NCBI GenBank assembly: GCA_030062745.1
Contig: CP099854.1
Coordinates: 15,350,876 to 15,414,875 of the forward strand
Reading direction: 5' to 3'
Origin: Capitulum mitella
Taxonomy: Eukaryota > Arthropoda > Thecostraca > Pollicipedomorpha > Pollicipedidae
Length of the DNA stretch: 64,000 nt
Shown here: positions 48,201 to 57,750 of the stretch, piece after piece
Position numbering within the stretch: position 1 is the stretch's first letter
Layout of the letters: every line of letters begins with the position of its first letter
Program-made: the position numbers and the translations under genes
The notes under the pieces: generated by a model
The model's database searches: none
What the model was told of the DNA's origin: nothing
Seen by the model: the letters and a program-made list of their open reading frames with translations, nothing else

Positions 48201-49500
48201 GGCTTGTGGATGGGTATGTTTTCATTGCAAGCAGCGTGACTTGGCTGTCTGGTTCTGGGCGTGTGTTGTGTCCGTATGTTACCAGTCAGCGTACCGGTGA
48301 AATTGGCGTCTGGTCAGTGTATTACAGTGCGTATCTTGGCGTAACAGAATGTGGCGTCTGGATGGTGTGTTACCGGTCGGCGTAGTGGTATAACAGGACG
48401 TAGCGTCTGGCTAGTGTATTACCGGCCGGTATGTTGGTGTAACAGGACGAGGCGTCTGGCCAGTGTATGACCGGTCGGTATGTTGGTGTAACAGGACGAG
48501 GCGTGTGGCTAGTGTATTGCCGGTAGGTGTATTGGTGGAACCACGACGCGGCATCTGGTCATTGTATTACCAGTCGGTATGTTGGTGTAACAGGACGAGG
48601 CGTCTGGTCAATGTATTACCGGTCGGTATGTTGGTGTAACAGGACGTGGCGTCCGGTCAGTGTATTGCCGGTCCGTGTATTGGTGTAACAGGACGTGGCG
48701 TCTGGTCAGTGTATTACCAGTCGGTGTATTTGTATAACAGGACGTGACGTCTGAACGGTGTGCTACCGGTCGGCGAATTGGTATAACAGGACGTGGCGTC
48801 TGGTCGGTGTGTTACCGGTCGGTGTATGGGTGGAGCAGGACGCGGCCCCTGACGGCCCATTTCGCCGTCTCCCCAGGGTAAGATGGCCGACATGTACTGC
48901 GACACGAACGCCTGCCGGTCGTACCTGTACAGCGTGGCGCGCGCCTGCGACCGCGACCACGTCTCCGGCAAGGACTGCGCCGGCGTCATCCTCTACTGCG
49001 CCGAGAAGGCCACGCAGGTGGCGCTGCAGGCGATCCAGGCGCTCGGTAGGTGGCAGCGCTGTATGAGCCTGCTACTGTAAGGGAAGTCGAAAGGCTCTGA
49101 AGCCAAACTGGACCGTTCATTGAAATTTACAAATCGTCCTTGTGTAGAACCATATCCTGGTGTTTCAGACAGGGGTAACCCTTGATCGTATGCGTACTGT
49201 TGCTTTGATCTTTGGTTTGCTGTGAGAAATGTGTGCTTCCACCAGGCTAGGGACCGCCTTACTGTCCAAATCATGGTACTGTGCCAGGCCTGTCTCGCCT
49301 CGCCAGCGACCTGTTCCCCTCGCGGCCGACCGTCCGACTCTTCCGTGACGCCGGCGTCTGCCGCAGGCGGCAACGGCTACATCAACGAGTACCCCACCGG
49401 CCGCCTGCTGCGGGACGCCAAGCTGTATGAGATCGGCGCCGGCACCAGCGAGGTGCGCCGCCTCGTCATTGGCCGCGCGCTCAACGCCGAGTACAAGTAG
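39248..49500 (+). CDS. IVD: Isovaleryl-CoA dehydrogenase, mitochondrial, complete
   Basis: Nine exons: 39248-39403, 39862-39951, 40371-40592, 44436-44597, 45136-45298, 46206-46299, 47743-47833, 48877-49045, 49367-49500. All junctions are GT..AG and phases close to 426 residues plus TAG, the normal family length. The enzyme oxidises isovaleryl-CoA to 3-methylcrotonyl-CoA in leucine breakdown, passing electrons from FAD to ETF in the matrix. Residues 1-20 (MLRLRLRSF..) form an Arg-rich mitochondrial presequence. Acyl-CoA dehydrogenase landmarks are [58 protein letters not shown] and [10 protein letters not shown]. The catalytic Glu of the IVD subfamily is seen in [10 protein letters not shown]. 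The position used by other family members reads YEIGAGTSE, with no Glu, which distinguishes IVD from MCAD/SCAD. Exons 1-3 are AT-rich and 4-9 GC-rich. Introns 3 to 7 carry tandem arrays touching the exons. Confidence 0.97.
41345..41960. repeat. 16-bp minisatellite, diverged left part
   Basis: Degenerate tandem copies of tgtttcagctgtgccc in IVD intron 3. The array resumes at 43675 after transposon insertions. Confidence 0.88.
41975..43093. mobile_element. Non-autonomous DNA transposon, CCCTATTCCCGG family, copy 2
   Basis: Colinear with 29470-30672 from ggcggattcggcccc to gccggaatagggt. It interrupts the 16-bp minisatellite of IVD intron 3. Confidence 0.75.
43094..43672. mobile_element. Non-autonomous DNA transposon, CCCTATTCCCGG family, partial copy 3
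   Basis: Contains only the right half of the family (tgacttttgaccttgatctc, ttgcctggcttcacc, final acagggtta). It lies directly after copy 2 and before the array resumes. Confidence 0.65.
43675..44435. repeat. 16-bp minisatellite ending at the IVD exon-4 acceptor
   Basis: About 47 copies of tgtttcagctgtgccc. The last copy is the functional acceptor itself: cgtgtttcag|ctgtg, with exon 4 beginning at 44436. Every unit therefore repeats TTTCAG plus about five exon bases. Reading through the array gives spurious Cys/Phe/Leu/Val-rich frames. Confidence 0.95.
45283..45500. repeat. 30-bp array copying the IVD exon-5 donor
   Basis: The end of exon 5 plus its donor (tgctttgtgcccg|gtgagt, boundary at 45298) is followed by at least four close and two diverged copies (actgcttcgtgcccggtgag), each with an intact gtgagt or gtaagt. 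Use of the second donor would add an in-frame TAG. Confidence 0.93.
46300..46570. repeat. 21-24-bp array starting at the IVD exon-6 donor
   Basis: The donor gtacgtctgtctctggtctg (from 46300) is the first unit of about 11 diverged copies (gtacatctgtctctgatctg and similar). Confidence 0.85.
47465..47620. repeat. Displaced block of the IVD intron-6 array
   Basis: Further units (taggtctgtctctgatc, gtgtacgtctgtctttgatc) of the array at 46300-46570, separated from it by about 900 bp of unrelated sequence. Confidence 0.8.
47834..48120. repeat. 33-36-bp array starting at the IVD exon-7 donor
   Basis: Exon 7 ends at 47833 (cag). The donor gtcagcactgctggtcc is the first of about nine units, most with ggtcagcactgctggtccct and a gtgtacggtgt spacer. 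Confidence 0.93.
48340..48860. repeat. About 59-bp array upstream of IVD exon 8
   Basis: Roughly nine units containing gtgtaacaggacgtggcgtc and gtgtattaccggtcgg. It ends about 20-35 bp before the acceptor of exon 8 (48877) without including it. Confidence 0.9.
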
Positions 49501-50594
49501 GCGGACCCACCGCCGCTGATTGGCCGGATAGCTCCATGTCGGCCCGAGCAGACGGAGCCATCGTCGCCGATTGGTGGACGCGCGGTGCCGGAAGTCGCAG
49601 CCGCGATCGCCGATTGGCGTCAGGGACAGGTGGAGCACGTGGCTGCCGACAATTGGCCAAGCTGATGAAGGCGTCTCCAGTTGCGGAAATGCTGTGCGCA
49701 GTTGGTATAAGTTGTAACGAACTCGGCACCTGGGTCTGTCGATGTGTACTTCGGCTGTGGTGGAGAGGTGCGGCGATTGATGGGATGCCATTCATCACGT
49801 CAGAGGTGGTTACGGATGTTCAGTGGCGACGGAGCGGCTAGGTTGCGGCCGAAGACAGCTCGTTTTTCAGATATTTTTTGTGCGTTAGCACCAGTGTAGG
49901 GAGGTGCCTCGTGCATCGATTGCGAAGTGCAATATTGAGAACAAACCATTGTACATGTTAATGTACGTGTTTTGTTTTAGGTTATGTGATGGTGGCAGAC
50001 CTTCAAATAGTGCGTGGTGTACTTTCGAGAATTGAATAATTATTTGGTATAGAGATGTCCATGAGATCGGTTTTCACTCCCAAGCGAAAAATAAACCGCT
50101 TCTGCAGCAGGTGAGCGTCTCTGGGCCGTGTCAACTGGTGTGGTGCGGTGTATGTTGGTGGCTGCTTTCACTGGGATCCGCCATCCACACGGTGGGAAGG
50201 TGCACGGTACAGGAACAGGAAGGTAGGAAGTAATCACGGTGAGACTGTCCGGTCTGCTGTGTTGGCGGAAGTCCGCGGGAAGAGGCGGCGTCTCTCCCTA
50301 TGGTATCAGCGTGTCCCATCCGGTCCGCCTCACGTACATGCGCGACGCAGAGAAATTGGTGATCACGCCACTGAAGCGGAGAGCACCCAATATGAAAACC
50401 TAGTGCGACAAATTCGGAAATGCCGTCAGCTCGAAACTGGACGCTTGGAATGGCCGAAACACCACTGAAAACAACTGATTTGTTCGGAAGCTGGCCAAGC
50501 CTGGCAGTTTTCTTCACACTGCGTTGCGGCTTCTGTGTGACTTCAACAGCCTGAAAGGGAAAAATCCCTCGTCAGTTGCCATGTCCAGGTCGGT
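49501..50594. other. IVD 3' UTR and intergenic sequence
   Basis: 49501-49670 carries four spaced attgg motifs in GC-rich sequence. An AATAAA at 50090-50095 is a possible but distant poly(A) signal. No other gene is seen. Confidence 0.4.
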
Positions 50595-50960
50595 GTCCGG
50601 GCAAAATGGCGAAATATCAAAGTGGCCAATGCGTTTTCGGAAAATGCCTGATGGCGAGCGCTAAATGGCGACATATAAAAAAGCGACATATTAAAACGGC
50701 GACTGGCCAAATGGCGAACGGCAAAATGGCAACATACTGAAAAAGGAGAGTAGCCAAGGTGGCAACTGGCCAAATGGCGGACAGCAACAGTGGCGACGTG
50801 TGAAAAAGGCGGCATGCCCTGATGGCGACACGTGAAAAGGGCGATATGTTCAAATAGCGAATGGCTAAATGGCGAACGGCAAAATGACGACATGGAAAAA
50901 GGCAACATGCCAAAATGGCAGACAAACAAACGCGAATGGCAAAATGAGGACATTTTTTGA
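50595..50960. repeat. ATGGCGAA/CGCCATTT dispersed repeat, copy 2
   Basis: Repeated phrases aaatggcgaacggcaaaatg, ggcgacatataaaaaa and ggcaacatgccaaaatgg, all in the GGCGAA sense, with an irregular period near 20-30 bp. Confidence 0.75.
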
Positions 50961-51035
50961 CAAATTATACCCAAATGGCATGCGTAGGTGGGTTCAGACT
51001 CGGATTAATGTCAAGCTGTTCTTGTTGCCTGCACC

Positions 51036-52322
51036 TTAACATGCGCACTGGAAGGGGGTTCTTTTTTGTGTCCCCGCCTATTTTTCTTGAATATCTCGAG
51101 AACGAATGGAAGCTGGTTGCTACAGTTCTGTGACGTTTATGGCAATTGAATAACTCGTCGATTGACACAGAAAGAACGAAAATCGGCTGGAATTTTTTTC
51201 AGGTTTCAAGCATTTGAAGTCAGACAAACATAACGAAAACGACGGTTGTCGCTGACAAATGGGAACTTTGTGAAAGGACCAGCATTCTACCTAAGATTAC
51301 CTTTTGAACACAATCACGTGACGTCATTCGAACATAAGTGATGGAGGTACCAAGACCAAAGCCAGAGTTAATACGGGTCAAGGTCATGAAAGGTCACGGC
51401 CAACCAGGTTGTGACCTAATCCACATATGCTTTGCGACATGTCGGTTTTTATTAAATATGCATTCAAAGACCCTAATAAAAAGACGTGAACGCACACTGA
51501 TACGCTTACATATACCAGTCAGTGAAGGTCAAGGTCATCAAAGATCAAGGTCAAATATCTTGTGACCTGGCCCGGATTTGCTTTGCGACATGTCGGTTTA
51601 TGAGAAATATGCATTCAAAGACCCTAATAAAAGCACGTGTGCGCACATGTATACGCCTATATATACCAGTTATTTCAGGTCAAGGTCATTAAAGGTCAAG
51701 AGCAACTATTTTGTGACCTGGTCCAGCTTTGTTTTGCAATATGTCGATTTGTATGAAATATGCATTGAAAGACTCCACTAAAACCACGTTTGGCACATTG
51801 ATACTCACATATCTATACTTATATACCTATACACACATACATAAATATAAACGCTGGAAGTGACTAAATGTATTTATGTTGGGCACCTTCGCCGAAAATA
51901 CGTCAAAAGATGCGTGTAGGGCCCTTATTTACACTCGAGCTATCCGTGTTGTTTGAAATCTGATCTGCAAAAGATGAAAAAATGACGCGGTAGGTCAATG
52001 ACCAGGCATGACCTCGTCCCGAAATCCTCAATGAAAACGTTAAATGAATGGAAATTGCCGTATTCCACGTTTTAAAGCCCAAACAAACACGCTTTTTCCG
52101 TTTCGTGCGAAAAGTCGCACGGAATGGCTCATACGGGCCGAGAAAGTGTCCAAAGTTGACCTTCTGATCCCATTTGACCTTAAAGATATTGACCTAGGGT
52201 CATGAAAACTGCGCATGATGTAAATCGTTACAGCCCCACCCTGTCCATAAAATTTCACGTCCCTACCTCTTTCCGTTTCCGAGGGGGAGACATTTTCGGA
52301 TCCCCTTTCCAGTGCGCGTTAG
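51036..52322. mobile_element. TAACRCGCACTGGAA-type DNA element, full-length copy
   Basis: Left end ttaacatgcgcactggaagg and right end cctttccagtgcgcgttag are inverted repeats. The interior matches 34655-35800 and contains two to three internal direct repeats of about 170 bp (gcgacatgtcggttt..tgcattcaaagaccctaata) with aaggtcaaggtca. No transposase. Confidence 0.78.
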
Positions 52323-52689
52323 TGCGAAACCCCTTTCCATTGCGCAGATTAAACCCATCGTCTAGTGGTGCAGCTCAATGACGCACGATCTTCGTCGCAG
52401 AAAGTCCGAAAGGGCTGTTAGTAAATACTGGCAATTCGTTAGGATGTCCTGAAGCAGTCTCGACAGCAGTTGTCACTCCATCCGGTGCGGCCCGGACCGG
52501 ATGGACTGACAGCTGACAGCTGTCAGCTGTTGGATAGCGGTCCACTTGGCTGCTCATGCTGCGCCGATTCACTCGAAGTTTGCCATCCGCTGTTCAGTCG
52601 GATAATGATGTATTTTGCAAAAAAAAATATTGCAGCCAACATGGAATCCGTCGGCGGTCAGCTGTCTAGTTCCTGCTTTGCGCGGTAGG

Positions 52690-55060
52690 ACACTAAGTGG
52701 ACGGTATCACTAAGTGATCACTAGATGCGGTATGATGCGGTATCACTGATACCGCAGTCGCTAAGTGACTGGTACCAATAGATGAAACACATGAAAGTCT
52801 AGGTGGGTCATCCGCCGAAACTGACCTCAAGGCTACATGTCAAGGTCAAAACGAGTGTTAAAAATTTATGTACCTTTTTACAAGAAGGTGGCACCATCTA
52901 TCACTAAGTGATGCCCACCAATACATAGACTACATGAAAGCCTAGGTTGTTCGTCCGCTGAAACTGAATTCAAGGTCAAAGGTCAAAGTCAAAATGAGCG
53001 GTGAAAATTTACGCACCCTTCTGCGAGCAGATGGCGCCACTTATCACCAACTGATCGGCATCAATAAACAGAGCACGGAGAAGTCTGTGCGGGCCATCCA
53101 CCGCATTGGACCTCAGTGTCAAAGGTCAAGGTCAAAATGAGAGTTGAAAATTTACGTACGTTTCTGCGAGTAGGATGCGCCACCTATGTCTAAGTGATGC
53201 CCAGCAATAGATAGAGCACATAAAAGTCTAGATGGGTTATCCACCGAAATTGGCCTCAACGTCAAAAGTCAAGGTGAAAACTAGTGTTGAAAATTTACGT
53301 AGTTTTTCACGAGTGGATGGCGTCACTTACCACCAAGTGATCGGCACCATAGATAGAGCATCTAAAAGTCCAGGTGGGCCATGCGCCAAAACTGACCTCA
53401 AGGTCGAATATCAAGGTCAAAATGCACGTTGATGGACAACACATAAAAATCCAGGTGGGTCATCCACCGAAACTGACCTCAAGGTCAAAGGTCACCATGA
53501 AAACGAGAGCTGAAAACCTCGTCTTGACGAGTAGGTGGATTAGTGATAAATGACGCCACATCCTCGTAAGAAAACACGTTATTTTTCAACGCTCCTTTAG
53601 ACCTTGACATTTGACCTTGGGGTCATTTTTGGCGGATGGCCCACCAATATTTCAATGTTTCCTTTTAACAAACCCCAGCTACTCGCAAAAAGGTACGTAA
53701 ATTTCCAACGTCCGTTTTGACCTTGACCATTCATCTTGAGGCTAATTTCGGCGGATGATCCACCTAGACTTTAATGTGCTCTATCAATTGCTGCGCTTCA
53801 GTTACTGATATGTGGCACCACCTATATTCGCAAAAAGGCACGTGCATTTTCAATACCTGTTTTGACCTTGACCTTTAACCTTGAGGCCAATTTCGGCGAA
53901 TAGCCCACCTAGACTTTCATGTGCTTAATCTATTGGTGCGCATCACTTAGTGATAAATGACGCCACCTACTCGTAAAAAGATACCTAGATTTTCAAGGTT
54001 TGATTTGCCCTTGACCCGTGACCTTGAGGTCAATTTCGGCGGATGACCCACCTAGGTCTTTATGTGCTCGACCTATATGTGCGCATCACTTAGTGATAAG
54101 TAGCTCCATCTGCTCGTAAAAGGGTACGGAAATTTTCAGCACTCGTTTTGACCATGACCTTCGACCCCTGAGGTCAGTTTCGGCGGATGACCCACCTAGA
54201 CTTTCATGTGTTCTATCTGTTGGAGCCGATCATTAAGTGATAAGTGGTACCATCTTCTCGCGAAATGGTAGGTAAGTTTTTAACGTTTATTTCGACCTTG
54301 ACCTTTGACCCTGATGTCAATCTCGGTACATAACTCACCTAAACTTTCCGCTTCACTTAGTGCTCTGTCTATTGTTGGGCATCGCTTAGTGATAGGTGGC
54401 GCCACCTGCTCGTAAAAAGGTACATAAATTTTTGACGCTTGTTTTGTCCTTCACCCGTGTCCTTGAGGTCAGTTTTGGCGGATGACCCACCTAGACTTTC
54501 ATGTGCACTATCTTCTGGTACCGATCACTTAGTAATAAGTGGCGCCATCTAACCACAACAAAGATACGTAAATTCTGAACATCACTTGGACCTTGATCTG
54601 TGACCCTGAGGCCAAATTCGGCGGATGGCCCGTATAGAATTTTCTGTGCTCTGTTTATTGGTGCTGATCACTTAGTGATAAGTGGCGCCGTCTAATTGCA
54701 AAAAGGTGCGTAAAGTCTCAACATTTGCTTTGACCTTAACCTTTGACCTTGAGTCTAATTTTGGTGGATGACCAACGTAGACTTTCATGTGCTTTGTCTA
54801 TTGGTGGGCACCATTTAGTGATAGATGGTGCCACCTACTCTTGAAAAGGCACATAAATTTTCAACATTCGTTTTGACCTTGACCCGCGACGTTGAGGCCA
54901 ATTTCGGGGGACGACCCACCTAGACTTTCATGCGCTCTGTTAGTGCCGACCACTTAGTAATAAGTGACGCCATCTTTTCGCAAAAAGGCACGTCAATTAA
55001 ATGAAGTATCCTGGGTACATACCTTTAGGATAATTCATTTCACCTTGACTTTTTGCCTTT
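52690..55060. repeat. Giant inverted satellite array, about 146-bp units
   Basis: About four units read in one direction from 52830 to 53510 (aggtcaaggtcaaaatgag, ttgaaaatttacgtac, ggtgggtcatccgccgaaac). After a switch near 53535, about ten units read in the opposite direction to 55000 (gtaaattttcaac, ttgaccttgacctttgacc, ggcggatgacccacctagac, cacttagtgataagtggcgc). No coding capacity. Confidence 0.88.
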
Positions 55061-55444
55061 TGATCTTAGGTGAAAAACGGACCTCTGATTCGTAATCCCT
55101 GGATGTTATATGACCTTGAAACGTGTTTTCGTCGAAGGATGCCATCGTTGCTGATTTCCTTTTCGTTTTCGTTGCTAACTCCATCGTCCGGAGCCGGTTC
55201 TGAGAATTTTGGCAACGTAGACATGGGCAGAGAGACGGATGGACAGGTGACCCTACAGGAGAAAAGAACCGGGTTATTCAGTTCTTCCCGTCTGTCTGTC
55301 TGACTGTCGCATAGATGACGGATGGATGAAGTGAGGCACGATGGATTAGCGGGTCGATTGGAATGGAGCGGATTGCAAATATACGATTCACAAAGACGTC
55401 TACTTATCAGGAACAAAACCACCCGGGACCGGTGATTCTGGCTA

Positions 55445-55445
<1 letters not shown>

Positions 55446-55520
<75 letters not shown>
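55446..55520. repeat. (TA)n(TG)n microsatellite
   Basis: About 18 TA units pass directly into about 19 TG units. Confidence 0.97.
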
Positions 55521-55522
<2 letters not shown>

Positions 55523-55559
55523 ATGTGTGTGTGTCAAATTCGTGTGTTATGCATGTATT

Positions 55560-55960
55560 AGTTGGGATGGGCAAAGAGGACGACTTCATCGCACACCACC
55601 CAACATCAAAACCAAGGAGCAACTACGGGCTCTGCTGGGAACAGTGCGTCTACACTCCCAGGACACTGCAGAACACCTGGTAGAAGAGTGCCCCGCTTTC
55701 TCGCAGCGTACACGAGATACTGGTGTTCATTGGCCACCTTAGATAAGGTCTGGGAAGGATCTAAGGAACACGTGGGGGAGTTTTTTCGCCGAGTGGGCGG
55801 GAGACCGACCCGTCAGGGCATGCCCTTCGATCACACTGGGGCCCGGCAAACTAGCCGGCCACCTAGTCCAGCCCCAGCTCCGTGGCCCCCGGGCATGACG
55901 TGCAAGAACGAGAGGGGGAGGGGACGGACGGACGAACGAGGTTGAAGATTTTTCCATATT
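55560..55960 (+). mobile_element. Probable non-LTR retrotransposon 3' end
   Basis: A short frame up to 55742 reads LRALLGTVRLHSQDTAEHLVEECPAF, resembling the ET-HLL-CP tail that follows the reverse transcriptase of many LINEs. A frame change follows. The rest of the element is absent. Confidence 0.45.
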
Positions 55961-56284
55961 TCGCTGCGTATCTGTCACGTGACACAGGTGCTTTTGGGGG
56001 CTGCCATGATGCTTTTTGGGGGATAGTGATGAAGATAATGACAAGGGATATCGATTGCCATTCGATTTGGTTTCTGGCCGCATTCCTAGACCCTGAGATA
56101 ACAGGTGGGGGATGTCGGAAGCAACTTGAAGCTAACTACCTCAAGGCCTGGGGATAACATCAAACACCCGTACGTGGCCCCGTGCCACCGGGTTCAGGTT
56201 GCGGAGGAGGTTAACTGTTGTATAGTGGCTAGGTGGCAACTCACTCGACAACTCACTGTCCTGGCACGAAGCGGCGGTGTCAAT
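55961..56284. other. Intergenic, nothing recognised
   Basis: No open frame of note. Confidence 0.35.
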
Positions 56285-56615
56285 TTATCCATTTGTCGGC
56301 CGTTTCTCCATTTATCCGTTCGGCATTTTTACATGTTGGCTTTTTAGACATTGCCATTTAGCCGTTCACCATTTTGGCATGAGGCCTTTTTTACACGTCG
56401 CCATTTGACCGTTCGCCACTTAGCCGTTCGCCACCTTGGCATGTCGCCGTTTTTTACATTCCGCGATTTGGCCCTTCGCCATTTTGACGTACCGCATTTT
56501 CTGCACGCCGCTGTTTCGCCGCTGCTCATTTTAGCACGTCGCTGTTTTTACATGTTGCTCTTTAGCATTCGTCATAACGGCATTAGCCATACTTTGCATT
56601 TCTCCATTTTACTCG
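56285..56615. repeat. ATGGCGAA/CGCCATTT dispersed repeat, copy 3
   Basis: Phrases gccatttagccgttcaccat, ttttacacgtcgccatttg and ggcatgtcgccgttttttac, in the CGCCATTT sense, opposite to copy 2. Confidence 0.75.
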
Positions 56616-57750
56616 TACATCAGTACCGTCCTGGTCAGCCGTGACCGTCTGCTCTGGTCCTCCGTGACACGGCGAGCTGGGCAGGGCACCCAGCGTCCGC
56701 TCTCACCGCAGTGTGCCGATCTTTACCGTGCCCGTTGTTAACCGTAGCCATCGTGAGGAAGTCAGTTGCCCTCCGTTTTTGCTCACTGGAAACACTGCAG
56801 CTGTCCGGCTCACCAGACACCGACCCATGGGCCGACTATTGCCCAGGCCAGGTTACCTGTCTGGTGTCACCCGCATGACGCGTCCCCGTCGCGATGCTGG
56901 ACACGCGCGACTGCTGCGGCTTACTGGCATGACTAAGTTATGAACGCATGGTGAAGGCATGGCGGCGTACGGCGCGCAATCCTGAGCCCGCCGTCTCACA
57001 CATCCACATCGTAACGGTCAGTGTATTGACCTCTATGACAGCGCAAGCTGGATCGGAGCGTACAATACAGAACACCCCCTCCCCCGGCGCACAGCAGGAG
57101 CCGGCGCTTCGGCCCCCGCCCCGCCAGGTCTCGTCAGTGGGCAGCTACAATGAAATTATGGCCAACTATATCGCGGTGCTGCAGACAAGACCAAGACACA
57201 CGCAGACGGTGAAGACATCGCGCCTGTGGCTCGTCACCAGGCGTAAGATACAGCGCTGATACGCGCCCCACCACTTACATGCACGTGACGGTCGCCACGG
57301 CGTGGGGTTACACTAGGCGTCGGTACCTACTTCGCGGATACACCGCCAGCCGCAGCACAGGCCGCGGCCGGATAAGTCACGTGGCGGGCGGCCGGCCAGC
57401 CCACCGCCGTCCGTCCTGCTCCTGATGGGTCGGCGTGGCGACGGTGGCCGGTCCCCGCCGCCCCACGACGTCCACCCGACACCGCTGGGATGTCGCACTC
57501 CTACAGGTCACCGCTGCACTCGCGCTCACCACCGCCGGCCACTCTCCCCCACACTCGCTCACTAACGGCGTCGGTGTCCTCCCAACGTTCGCTCCTGACG
57601 CCCGTCCTTATCGACACTGCTCGATCCCGATTTCCGTCCGTCCGGCTGTACTGCTCGCAGTCGTCGTCGGCCGCCCTCCAAGCCGCCGTCAGCCGTCTGT
57701 CGGCCGCCGGCGCCGTTCCCGGCCGGGCGGCCTGTCCATCAGCCCAACGC
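56616..57750. other. SF1 3' flank, no separate gene seen
   Basis: GC-rich with overlapping open frames on both strands but no recognisable domain. Much of 57000-57750 is probably SF1 3' UTR on the minus strand. Confidence 0.35.
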
